64,000 nt of DNA from Candidatus Poribacteria bacterium (GTDB taxonomy: Bacteria; Poribacteria; WGA-4E; WGA-3G), in NCBI GenBank assembly GCA_026706025.1, contig JAPOZO010000010.1, positions 1 to 64,000 on the forward strand. Direction: 5' to 3'. Every line of letters begins with the position of its first letter. The first letter of the stretch is position 1. Shown here in pieces: positions 9,006-16,777 of the stretch. The notes under the pieces were generated by a model. The model saw only the letters and a program-made list of their open reading frames with translations. It was not told the DNA's origin and searched no databases. A program made the translations under genes and the position numbers.

Positions 9006-9911
9006 TTAATAACCGTCGCTTTCACCGAAAAGACCTGAACGTGCTACAGCAATACCTATTGCGATGACAACGGGCAGCGCAATGACTGCTATCTGAACAA
9101 AAGCAGAACGCCTTGCACCGAGCCTCTGGATTGCTCCTATCCGTCCAACAGGGGCTAAGCATAGCGAGATCAATAGCAGGGCGGCACTCACTACTGGAAC
9201 TTCTTCATAAAAGTAACCGTTCATCCAGATGCCTGCCAACGCGAGTGCTATAACCGCGGATACCCCGATCGGAAATACGGGGACTTTGTCGTCAGATCGT
9301 GCAACAAGCGTGATAATCCAGATCGCCGCAAAAAGTGCTACCAGAATACCAGCGTGCTGTGCCAACCGCAAACTTCCAGAAACCGCAAGAATCAGCGCAG
9401 TGCCACCAGAAAGTCCAAAATACACAAATGGACTTGAACTGCCAGACGGTAAAATCGTAAAACTCTGTTGGACTATATTCCAAAAGATAAAAATCGTAAC
9501 GGCAATGCACACCCACCAGATAATACCTTCAACCTGCCCCCAACTATACTTGAACATTGAATTCAGTAGCAGTCGCGGCACAACAATTGATATAACTGCC
9601 GAGGCAATCAAGCGTCCCCATAGCGCGAGATGCCAAAAGACACCTAAGATAAACCCAATAAGCGCGAGATAGCAGAGCCAATGCACGCCTTCTCGTGGCG
9701 GAAACGGCGGCAGCCCTTCTAAACCGATATATCCGACGATGTAACCGACGCTCAATGCGGCACCGAAAAGCCACCCCGGAGATAAACCGTTCCGCGCCTC
9801 GGTCTGATCGCGGACTCTTTTAGAGGCAAGAATGTTTGCGAAAATAAAAATCCCGCCACCAACTATGGCTGGTAGAAGTAGACCGAAGACAAGTTGCTTG
9901 AATATTAACAT
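9006..9911 (-). CDS. Polytopic inner-membrane protein of unknown function
   Basis: About 301 residues with roughly eight to nine hydrophobic helices, for example LVFGLLLPAIVGGGIFIFA at the start and AFVQIAVIALPVVIAIGIAV at the end. No motif of a known transporter or enzyme is visible. I choose ATG 9911 over the upstream TTG at 9917. Small proteins of this type are found in planctomycete-like genomes, but I cannot name the family. It is transcribed in the same direction as the YceI gene upstream, with a 93-bp gap holding an imperfect hairpin (9925-9952). Confidence 0.75.
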   Translation of the reverse strand: MLIFKQLVFGLLLPAIVGGGIFIFANILASKRVRDQTEARNGLSPGWLFGAALSVGYIVGYIGLEGLPPFPPREGVHWLCYLALIGFILGVFWHLALWGRLIASAVISIVVPRLLLNSMFKYSWGQVEGIIWWVCIAVTIFIFWNIVQQSFTILPSGSSSPFVYFGLSGGTALILAVSGSLRLAQHAGILVALFAAIWIITLVARSDDKVPVFPIGVSAVIALALAGIWMNGYFYEEVPVVSAALLLISLCLAPVGRIGAIQRLGARRSAFVQIAVIALPVVIAIGIAVARSGLFGESDGY

Positions 9912-9924
9912 CGCCAATATCCCC

Positions 9925-9952
9925 GTTGACGTGGTTAGCCAACCTCGTCAAC
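9925..9952. other. Imperfect 12-bp hairpin between YceI and membrane-protein genes
   Basis: GTTGACG and CGTCAAC flank an inner GGTT/AACC pair with one mismatch and a four-base loop. No U-tract follows on either strand, so this may be an operator or mRNA-stability element rather than an intrinsic terminator. Confidence 0.35.
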
Positions 9953-10004
9953 GAACAGTTCTTTTTTAATGCAAGCGCGTTCGTAGCGAATCGGAAACGT
10001 GAAC

Positions 10005-10625
10005 CTATTTGTGTTTCGCTTCAATACTGACGATAAGACGGATTTCGTCACTAACGGATCCGATTCCATAAGTCATGCCGAACTCGCTCCGCTTAATCGT
10101 AAAGATGCTCTCAAATCCGATGAGAGATTCACCATCTCTGCCCGTAGCGCGCCCCGTAATTTCGACATCCACAGTGATAGATTTCTTAACGCCGTGTAAC
10201 TCAAGGTCGCCCGTAACCTCCAGTACATCCTTTTTGTCTTCCTTCACACGGACTTCCGTGCTTTTGAAGGTAATCACCGGAAACTGCTTGGCACTGAAGA
10301 AGTCCGAACTTCTGAGATGTTGATCGCGTTTTTCGTTGCCAGTATCAACGCTTGCTGCTTTGACCTCAAATTCCACCGTGCTATCGGAACGACCGCTTGC
10401 ATCGCTTGCGCCCATCACGATCTGACCGCTGAATTCGTTGAATCTGCCATAATTGTAGCTAACGCCGTTATGTTTTGCGCGAAAAAGTATCATTGAATGT
10501 GCAGTGTCAATTTCATACGATGTTACACTCATAGGTTGCGTAATTCCAGCAAAACCGATAAGCAGCAAAAGTACAAGGCTTCCGGTGCTGAAAACCCGCA
10601 AATTCCGTCCTAAATCCATTTTCAT
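10005..10625 (-). CDS. YceI-family periplasmic lipid-binding protein
   Basis: A 206-residue protein with an N-terminal signal segment (VFSTGSLVLLLLIGFAGI) and a YceI-type lipocalin-like barrel: SYEIDTAHSMILFRAKHNGV is the typical opening strand, then ASDASGRSDSTVEFEVKAASVDTGNEKRDQHLRS split over two strands, and KSTEVRVKE further on. YceI proteins bind isoprenoids or other amphiphiles in the periplasm. The frame extends upstream to 10727, but a TTGACG/TATACT promoter lies inside that extension, and AAGGAG precedes the ATG at 10625, so 10625 is the start. It has its own promoter and about 65 nt of leader. Confidence 0.88.
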   Translation of the reverse strand: MKMDLGRNLRVFSTGSLVLLLLIGFAGITQPMSVTSYEIDTAHSMILFRAKHNGVSYNYGRFNEFSGQIVMGASDASGRSDSTVEFEVKAASVDTGNEKRDQHLRSSDFFSAKQFPVITFKSTEVRVKEDKKDVLEVTGDLELHGVKKSITVDVEITGRATGRDGESLIGFESIFTIKRSEFGMTYGIGSVSDEIRLIVSIEAKHK

Positions 10626-10698
10626 TGAAAACTGATCTCCTTTTTTATTCTGAAATTTCACTAAATAAAGAATGTGTCTATTGCACAAAAACAAGGCA

Positions 10699-10727
10699 AG
10701 TATACCGTGTTTTTCAAAACGCGTCAA
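10699..10727 (-). promoter_or_regulatory. Sigma70-like promoter of the YceI gene
   Basis: On the minus strand TTGACG (10727-10722) and TATACT (10704-10699) are 17 bp apart, giving a predicted start near 10692 and a leader of about 65 nt to the ATG at 10625. Confidence 0.65.
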
Positions 10728-10991
10728 CGAAAATCAGTCTTCCGATCTGCAAGTAAACAAATGGATTTTGTGTAAACGCTAAGATGTAGATCGCGATGGT
10801 GTTTTTTTTGAACGGTAGATTACCAATATTTGGGCATTTTTGGATGGGTATTTGGGTATGATGCTTGTGTAAAGGATGGCGATCAAGAGGGGCGTTTGCA
10901 ACAGCAGAAGCCTGAAAAAACAATTCGATAATTCTGTAAAAGACGCTAAAATCTTTACATAAAAATTTCCCGGAACCCAATGAGTATCCGA

Positions 10992-11483
10992 TTATTTCAG
11001 CCATATAGTAGTGCCGAGTTTAAGGGTTCTCTGGCGTCCGGATTTTTCCAGTGTGACCTGTTTGGATTGGATGTTGGTGATGGTTGTGTCCTTAGAAAGG
11101 GTATCGCCGGTAGTAAACATATACGTTTTGTTTCCTTGGATCGCTTGGATAATCGCTTGCGGTGGTGTTTTTCCATCTGTAGGGATGCGGGTTCCAAGCA
11201 ACCGAAAAGATTCCTTGGGGCGTGCGGGGCTCCAACCGAGGGGACGGAAAAGGTTATTATCAATGATAGTGCGGTAGAACTTAGTTTGTTGAAAGCGAAC
11301 TTCTCTATCTTTGTCCTTTGTTAACTGCGGGCGTTTTGTTGTGCTCGGTGGTGTACTTACCTTTACTGTCTTATTGCGCGGTGTTGACGGTAGGTGTTGA
11401 GTGTTTGCAAATAAAAGTGGTAAGATCAGGATGATGCCCATCCCGAAAGCGATCGCGAGGCTTTTTAGGAGAAATCTAAACAT
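10992..11483 (-). CDS. GspC-like (type II secretion/pilus inner-membrane) protein
   Basis: About 163 residues: one N-terminal membrane helix (SLAIAFGMGIILILPLLFA), a Thr/Pro/Lys-rich linker, and a C-terminal domain. The domain has the pattern of GspC/PilP homology regions: FYRTIIDNNLFRPLGW, then FRLLGTRIP, then AIIQAIQGNKTYMFTTGD, then VTLEKSGRQRTLKL. In type II secretion this protein links the inner-membrane platform to the secretin. No other secretion gene lies next to it. The ATG at 11483 is preceded by AAAGGG; longer frames up to 11606 would begin upstream of the ECF-like promoter (11590-11616), so I reject them. This gene is one of four with that motif, which suggests it belongs to the same regulon as the sigma-propeller and peptide locus. 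Confidence 0.65.
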   Translation of the reverse strand: MFRFLLKSLAIAFGMGIILILPLLFANTQHLPSTPRNKTVKVSTPPSTTKRPQLTKDKDREVRFQQTKFYRTIIDNNLFRPLGWSPARPKESFRLLGTRIPTDGKTPPQAIIQAIQGNKTYMFTTGDTLSKDTTITNIQSKQVTLEKSGRQRTLKLGTTIWLK

Positions 11484-11589
11484 GATGTTTCCCTTTATTA
11501 AAGTGTTCATGCTATTTATCGTTAGGGACAGTCTATGAATAGGTGAATGTGTACCCGTTAGGTGGTGTATAACTCTCTTTATAATTAAA

Positions 11590-11616
11590 GACACAATTTT
11601 GTACAAGAAGGGTGCA
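11590..11616 (-). promoter_or_regulatory. Predicted ECF-sigma promoter A, upstream of GspC-like gene
   Basis: Read on the minus strand: TATATGCACCCTT, then TTGTGTCTTTAATTATA, with 16 nt between TGCACC (11616-11611) and GTGTC (11594-11590). The same geometry occurs at sites B, C and D. The bipartite layout with a -10 ending in GTC is typical of ECF-type promoters. Confidence 0.65.
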
Positions 11617-11775
11617 TATAACGAAAAAAGATGGCAGTTAGTTGTCGGTTAGGGGTGGGGTTGTGAGGTAATGGAAGTCGTGACCAGGAGATCGCTCTTA
11701 CAGAAGAGGCGGGGGAGGATGCCGGACATTTACGGAGCCTCCCCACAAGTTGATTTGCTTATTGACATGTAATTG

Positions 11776-12417
11776 CTAATCACTATTGGATAAAGTGATT
11801 TTCTTCATTGCGGAGGGTTCATTTTGGAGGTAAGGATGTAGCATCCGTCGGAGTTTCTGATGGGCATGATATAAGTGTGATTTAACAGTACCCTCCGACT
11901 TGTTCAGGTGAGCGGCGATCTCTTTTATTGAGAGTTCTTCTCGGTAGCGGAGATTAAAAACGCGTTTCTGACCTGCTGGGAGTTGGACCGCTGCTTTTCG
12001 GATGATGTGTCCGAGCTCCTCTTGTTCAAGCATTTCATGCGGGGATGCGTGTGTTTGCGGCGTTTGAATGGTGTCGTCTGGGTTTGCCGTTAATTCTTCG
12101 TAGGTGAAAACAATCTCTCGTTTTTGTTTACGGATGAAATCAATGCTACAATTAACAGCAATTTGGTGGAGCCAACTGTAAAAGACAGATTTTCCCTTAA
12201 AATCTGGCAGTGCTTGCCACGCTTTTAGGAACACTTCTTGGCAGATGTCCTCGGCAGCTTCATGATTTCGGACGCGCCGATAAATAAGATTGTAGATTCG
12301 CTGCTGATATTTCCGGACGAGCGGATTAAACGCCTCTGAATCGCCATTCTGCGTACGCGTAATAAGTTCCGATTCATTGAGGGAGCTGAGCTCTGTATAG
12401 ACTAAAGTGTTTGTCAT
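11776..12417 (-). CDS. ECF-type RNA polymerase sigma factor
   Basis: A 213-residue sigma70-family factor with only regions 2 and 4. Region 2 shows FNPLVRKYQQRIYNLIYRRV and DICQEVFLKAWQAL with YSWLHQIAVNCSIDFIRK; region 4 shows LPAGQKRVFNLRYREELSIKEIA split around the turn, then GTVKSHLYHAHQKLRRML. The roughly 60-residue linker between them is typical of ECF factors. No anti-sigma gene follows. It may recognise the motif found at sites A-D, but the neighbouring sigma-propeller is the better candidate because one site lies directly upstream of that gene. The GspC-like gene lies about 290 bp downstream on the same strand. Confidence 0.92.
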   Translation of the reverse strand: MTNTLVYTELSSLNESELITRTQNGDSEAFNPLVRKYQQRIYNLIYRRVRNHEAAEDICQEVFLKAWQALPDFKGKSVFYSWLHQIAVNCSIDFIRKQKREIVFTYEELTANPDDTIQTPQTHASPHEMLEQEELGHIIRKAAVQLPAGQKRVFNLRYREELSIKEIAAHLNKSEGTVKSHLYHAHQKLRRMLHPYLQNEPSAMKKITLSNSD

Positions 12418-12568
12418 ATTTTTCTCATTTCGTAGAAGTTGTTAGTGTTGAAATCCTGTTTGGACCATGAACAATTATTTTTCTGAAATTAACGGATAGG
12501 AACGAGCGGATTGCCTTTTACGCTTTTCATCAATCCTGCTTTGTTGCAAATCCAGTAGTGTGAGAGGA

Positions 12569-12973
12569 TTATTGACTGCTTTTGATAAGTGTTGCTTCAA
12601 GTTCGGTGATGCGACGTTCAAAAGATTCTATCTGCTTTGTGAGATATTGGATTTCTGATCTAATGAGTCCGACCAACTCTCGGGCATTTGACGGTTCAGG
12701 TACAGGTTTGGGGTTTTCAAAAATTCGCCAAGTGCTGCCAGAGCCTTTGGAAACATTTTCGGCAAACCCCCTATCTTTCAAGTACCTTAGCGCGGCTTTG
12801 ATAGGGTTTGTTTTAGCTATTGATGGAAGGCCGCCATGTGATTGATGATATTGGATGATCCCTTCATCAATTTCTCGCCTGCTTGCTGTTTTTCCTGCGA
12901 ATAGTTCTAAGATAATTGCCATGGCGATTTTGGGTTTAAGGCGTGCCCCTTTATATCTATAATTTGGGTACAT
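12569..12973 (-). CDS. Small winged-helix protein with C-terminal coiled coil
   Basis: A 134-residue protein. Residues 12-85 look like a winged helix (AMAIILELFAGKTASRREI, then PIKAALRYLKDRGFAENV, then GSTWRIFENP as the wing). The C-terminal 35 residues form a heptad coil (LIRSEIQYLTKQIESFERRI), probably for dimerisation. AAGGAAGGA precedes the ATG. It lies between the two sigma genes on the same strand and could be a local regulator. I know of no named family that fits. Confidence 0.65.
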   Translation of the reverse strand: MYPNYRYKGARLKPKIAMAIILELFAGKTASRREIDEGIIQYHQSHGGLPSIAKTNPIKAALRYLKDRGFAENVSKGSGSTWRIFENPKPVPEPSNARELVGLIRSEIQYLTKQIESFERRITELEATLIKSSQ

Positions 12974-13079
12974 GTTATCTATTCCTTCCTTTCATCATCA
13001 AGGATCGGGTTGACTTGGTACATCTCCGAGTTTTAAACAGGAATACGATATAACGTATCAATGACATTTTGTGGGTTCT

Positions 13080-15986
13080 TCATTTTGTATCAATACTTGT
13101 AAAATGTGCTTTAGCCTTCTCAGTTTCTGTAAGCGAAATATGGAACATGCCCTGATGTCGGGTTTCGACGTAAAGTCGATCGTTACTGATAACAAAGGAT
13201 TGTATGCTGCTCGGAACCTCTGCGGAAAGCAGTTCCCACTTGCTGTTGTGAGCATCTAAACGATAAGCACCGCTACCACCGATACCATAGATTGTTGTAT
13301 CGTCTGCAGCGAATTTGTCTATAACGCTGGGCATACCCGTTTGATCGGTGATGACCTGCCAATGTTCTCCAGTTTGTGACATCAAGACATCTGTATCCGT
13401 TGCCAGACAAATCGTTGAACCTGCGAAGGTAATCTCTTTGAAATGCGCAACTGGGATCGGCAGCGTTGAGGTAATGTCTTTCCAGTTGTTTCCATTGTCA
13501 AGGGATTGAAACAATTTTCCATTCGATTTACCAGCGTAGACGGTTTCACCTGAAACAGCCAATGTAGATTCCGAATCAATATCGACGAATCCTGTGTCCG
13601 TCCATTCCGGATCACCGGGTCTCCATTTGAAAAGCCGCTGTCTATATTCAGCGTAAAATATCCCACCACCGACAGCGAAAGTTCCGATGTTCGTGTGTTT
13701 TTTCCTAAGTAGATGCAACCTATATGATGGGTCAGTGCTATCCTCTGGTGCTACCTCGGCTTTAAAAGCGGGGACACCTTGAACGGGAATCAGTTCATCG
13801 CCCATAGCGGATGTGCGGAAAATACTCGGTTTGTTCTCTTGAATCGAAATAGCATAAAGGACATTACCGGCAATCTTTAACTTCATGTTCAGATAAAAAT
13901 CGGTGTTTAATGGGGACGTTTGCTCGTGCGTATTGAAGTGAGCACTTTCCCAAGTTTCACCCCCATCGGTTGACTGCACAAGGTCTCCCCCAATATGCAT
14001 ATAGAGTCTACTATTTAGGGCGAGCAGGTCGTGGATTTTGGGACCTGTCATCCCATTTACAAATGAATGCCAGGACGCACCAGCATCAGTTGTGCGGCTG
14101 ATGCCGCATGCATCGACTCTGTAAAATATCCTCTCATCAATAGCGATAGCTGGGAATCTGGGTGCCATATATGAACTGATGTTGGATCTGAGGGAAGTCC
14201 AAGTTTTTCCGCCATCAACGGATCGAAATTCTGATACACCCAGAACTAAGAGTGTTTTACCTGCAGCCAAGACCTGTATAGCGGAAGCAAGGTTTATCAC
14301 TTGGGATTTATCTATAGGTGTTATTTCAGTCCACGACGCTCCAAGATCTACTGAGTGAAAAACCTTTTTTTCTAATGTTTCAGGGGTTGGTATGTTTGGA
14401 AATGATTTAGCCGAGTAGACAACATCAGGTGCGATTCCGACATAGAGGTTCTTTTTCTCAACGGTCAAGGCGTAAACGGCACCGGATGTGTCAGTAAGCA
14501 ACTGTTGCCAGTTATTTAAAACGAGGCGATAGAGCCCTCGGTTTGTACCAGCGAATACGGTGTCTCCGATTGCAGCGACTGTATAAATCCGTTTGCCTGC
14601 TAATCCGTTGTTTAAGGGCATCCAATGCTGACCGGCATCAGTAGATTGAAAAATACCTTTTTCTTGAAGGGCGAGATACAGTGTTATGTTTTCTTGTGGA
14701 TTGTGTTTCTGGCTTGCATCGGTGACGATGAGTCCACTGGCGATGCCTTGGGGGCGCTGTCCAAGAGGATTCCACGTATCACCACTGTTTCCTGAAGCGA
14801 GCACCTCATCAGCGGAAACAGTATAGAGGGTGCCTTGGTGCTCTGTCATAGGTACCCGGTACTGTCCGGTGGGGATATCAGCGTTAATAAGCACCCATGT
14901 TGCCTCGGGTGTCAACCTATAGAGACCCGTTTTTGCGGCAGCGTAGACCGTTCCATCAGCGGCTTTAAAAATGTCATAGACGACACTACCTTTTGGTCCG
15001 ATTGACTGTGTCCATTGTGAAGCGGAAAAGTTGGCTGCATCGTCGTTCCATGCGTTTGTGGTGAGGGTGGTTTGCGAGGTTTGCATGCCAGCACCGTTAT
15101 TTTTACTCGGGATGATCGTTCTACCCAGCTGATTCCGCACATCAGGTTGCGCGACAATCTCAATAAGGATAGGTTCATCAACGAGTTCAATGGTAGGTTC
15201 AGATTGTGCGTCAAAACTATATGGCTGCTGAAACCGGAGCAAGTATTGACTACCCATACCCAAGAGTATCACCAATGCTATTGCAGCACCGAAAGCTGCC
15301 CAAGGGAGTAACGGTTTCTTAGCAGGGGGTGTCGGTGTCGGATTCAGGTCGGCAATGTGTCGCATGACGTTCTCAATGAGAGTGTCAGACAATTGGACCC
15401 CGTTAAGCGTTTCCTGCACCAATGTTTCTTCTTCTTGTAAACGCTTGCGGGCACGGCGAATTCGGCTCTTAATTGTATTCACCGACACACCTAAGAATTT
15501 GCCGATCTCCTTTGCTGTCATTTCACCGAGATAGTAAAGCGTCACAACGGTACGTTCACTCTCCGGTAGCTGCTCTAGGAGTCTTTTGGCAAGAATTTGC
15601 CGACGCTTAGTGTTTTCAGCTTCACGCTGATACGATATATGATGTGCGTAGGAGGCTTCTTCAACCTCTTCTGGACGTGTATCTTCTAAGGATTGCATAT
15701 TCAACTTGTCCATTTTAGTTTTATTCCGCTTTATCCAATTAATGCAGCGTCGATTCGCGATGACGTAAAGCCATCCTTCAAATCTGTTTGGATCCTCTAA
15801 TGTCCCAAGTTTTTTGTAGGCTTGGATAAAGGTGTCCTGAGTAATTTCCTCTGCAATGTGAAAATCCCCAATTTTCCGCCATATAAGGGCATGAACACCT
15901 TTTTGGTGTTTCTGCATTAATATGCTGAAAGCCTCGTCATCGCCAGATAGAATTCTACGAATCAGTTGAACGTTGTCAGCTACCAT
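13080..15986 (-). CDS. ECF sigma factor fused to a membrane helix and BNR/YCF48-like propeller
   Basis: A 968-residue fusion. Residues 1-185 are a complete ECF sigma factor: region 2 with FSILMQKHQKGVHALIW, EEITQDTFIQAYKKL and FEGWLYVIANRRCINWIKR, and region 4 with LPESERTVVTLYYLGEMT and GVSVNTIKSRIRRARKRL. A Pro-rich linker and one membrane helix (about 228-250, AAFGAAIALVILLGMGSQYLL region) follow. Residues 290-960 are repeated strands with VYAAAKTGLYRL, SVDGGKTWTSL and STDGGETWESA signatures, a double-size propeller that should lie in the periplasm. The start is ATG 15986, seven bases after AAGGAG; the TTG at 15989 is rejected. Sigma factors tethered to C-terminal sensor domains are known in planctomycete-like bacteria; here the sigma would be held at the membrane and need release or act there. 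Its own promoter carries motif D, implying autoregulation. Confidence 0.92.
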   Translation of the reverse strand: MVADNVQLIRRILSGDDEAFSILMQKHQKGVHALIWRKIGDFHIAEEITQDTFIQAYKKLGTLEDPNRFEGWLYVIANRRCINWIKRNKTKMDKLNMQSLEDTRPEEVEEASYAHHISYQREAENTKRRQILAKRLLEQLPESERTVVTLYYLGEMTAKEIGKFLGVSVNTIKSRIRRARKRLQEEETLVQETLNGVQLSDTLIENVMRHIADLNPTPTPPAKKPLLPWAAFGAAIALVILLGMGSQYLLRFQQPYSFDAQSEPTIELVDEPILIEIVAQPDVRNQLGRTIIPSKNNGAGMQTSQTTLTTNAWNDDAANFSASQWTQSIGPKGSVVYDIFKAADGTVYAAAKTGLYRLTPEATWVLINADIPTGQYRVPMTEHQGTLYTVSADEVLASGNSGDTWNPLGQRPQGIASGLIVTDASQKHNPQENITLYLALQEKGIFQSTDAGQHWMPLNNGLAGKRIYTVAAIGDTVFAGTNRGLYRLVLNNWQQLLTDTSGAVYALTVEKKNLYVGIAPDVVYSAKSFPNIPTPETLEKKVFHSVDLGASWTEITPIDKSQVINLASAIQVLAAGKTLLVLGVSEFRSVDGGKTWTSLRSNISSYMAPRFPAIAIDERIFYRVDACGISRTTDAGASWHSFVNGMTGPKIHDLLALNSRLYMHIGGDLVQSTDGGETWESAHFNTHEQTSPLNTDFYLNMKLKIAGNVLYAISIQENKPSIFRTSAMGDELIPVQGVPAFKAEVAPEDSTDPSYRLHLLRKKHTNIGTFAVGGGIFYAEYRQRLFKWRPGDPEWTDTGFVDIDSESTLAVSGETVYAGKSNGKLFQSLDNGNNWKDITSTLPIPVAHFKEITFAGSTICLATDTDVLMSQTGEHWQVITDQTGMPSVIDKFAADDTTIYGIGGSGAYRLDAHNSKWELLSAEVPSSIQSFVISNDRLYVETRHQGMFHISLTETEKAKAHFTSIDTK

Positions 15987-16151
15987 CAAAATTCTCCTTG
16001 CTACAAGTTAATTTACGGCTATATGCTTCTGGATAGCAAATGGACAGGTTCCCGTGATATTGCCGCTACTCAAGTTGATGTAAAATATGTCCGACATGTG
16101 TGATGGTATTGGTGAAATTTAAGAGCATTACGCAGCCCTTTTTAAGTTAAG

Positions 16152-16178
16152 GACACAATTTATTCCAAAAAGGGTGCA
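16152..16178 (-). promoter_or_regulatory. Predicted ECF-sigma promoter D, upstream of sigma-propeller gene
   Basis: Minus strand: AAATGCACCCTTTTT then ATTGTGTCCTTAACTTA, with TGCACC at 16178-16173 and GTGTC at 16156-16152, gap 16 nt. The leader to the ATG at 15986 would be about 155 nt. This is the autoregulatory site in the proposed circuit. Confidence 0.65.
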
Positions 16179-16442
16179 TTTAAGGTCAAAAATTCGGATT
16201 TTTTTACTTTTTTAAGGTTTTTAAGGGTGAATAGTCTATTTTGGAAGATCATTATCGAATAATACCGTCAAATCATTTATGAAATACGAGAAAAAATAAA
16301 AATTGGGTTCCATGCCTGTTTGATGATTTTAAGTCGCTTGATATCGTCACAAAGTAACTTTCTGTGCGATTTTTTCGTAGACTCCCGTTCAACCCAACCT
16401 ACAATGCAGACGCTGCAGCCTCATTAAATCAGTAATGATACT

Positions 16443-16496
16443 ATTAACCTAATTGTAGCATAAAGTACATTTGTTTTCTGAGATTTTTAGGTTAAT
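16443..16496. repeat. Paired inverted-repeat element, copy 1
   Basis: ATTAACCTAA (16443-16452) and TTAGGTTAAT (16487-16496) are perfect 10-bp arms around a 34-nt centre that begins TTGTAGCATA. A second copy at 26004-26055 has arms ACTAACCTAA/TTAGGTTAGT, with a compensating change in both arms, and the same TTRTAGCATA. Both sit a few hundred bases before a peptide/glycosylation sub-cluster. The rest of the 790-bp gap between the divergent genes holds sites D and B and nothing else I can name. Confidence 0.5.
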
Positions 16497-16673
16497 GCCT
16501 TGTACAGAGCCATTTTTTCTAAGATGCTATTATGTTTAATGTTCATTCGGAGGTTTATGGCGTTGGTGTCAAGATACCCTGTTTCCTACTCAGAGTATTT
16601 TTTTAAATTTTCCTATAGATTGTTGTAAATCCCTTATTAGACAGTTTACACCTTTAAGACTTTTTTAACAGTA

Positions 16674-16700
16674 TGCACCTTTTTCGCTAATAGGTGTGTC
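16674..16700 (+). promoter_or_regulatory. Predicted ECF-sigma promoter B, upstream of first glycosyltransferase
   Basis: CAGTATGCACCTTTTT then GGTGTGTCTTTAAGTTATA; TGCACC at 16674-16679 and GTGTC at 16696-16700, gap 16 nt. The predicted start near 16708 gives a leader of about 70 nt to the GTG at 16778. Confidence 0.68.
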
Positions 16701-16777
16701 TTTAAGTTATAAAGCGTGAAAAGTTAGCACGTAGAAAATTTTATCAACTTAACGAGACGAAAGCATGGAGAATAACA

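Noticed and set aside
10626-10727. Longer YceI start
   Set aside because: It contains the -10 and -35 boxes of the promoter, and a better ribosome site precedes ATG 10625.
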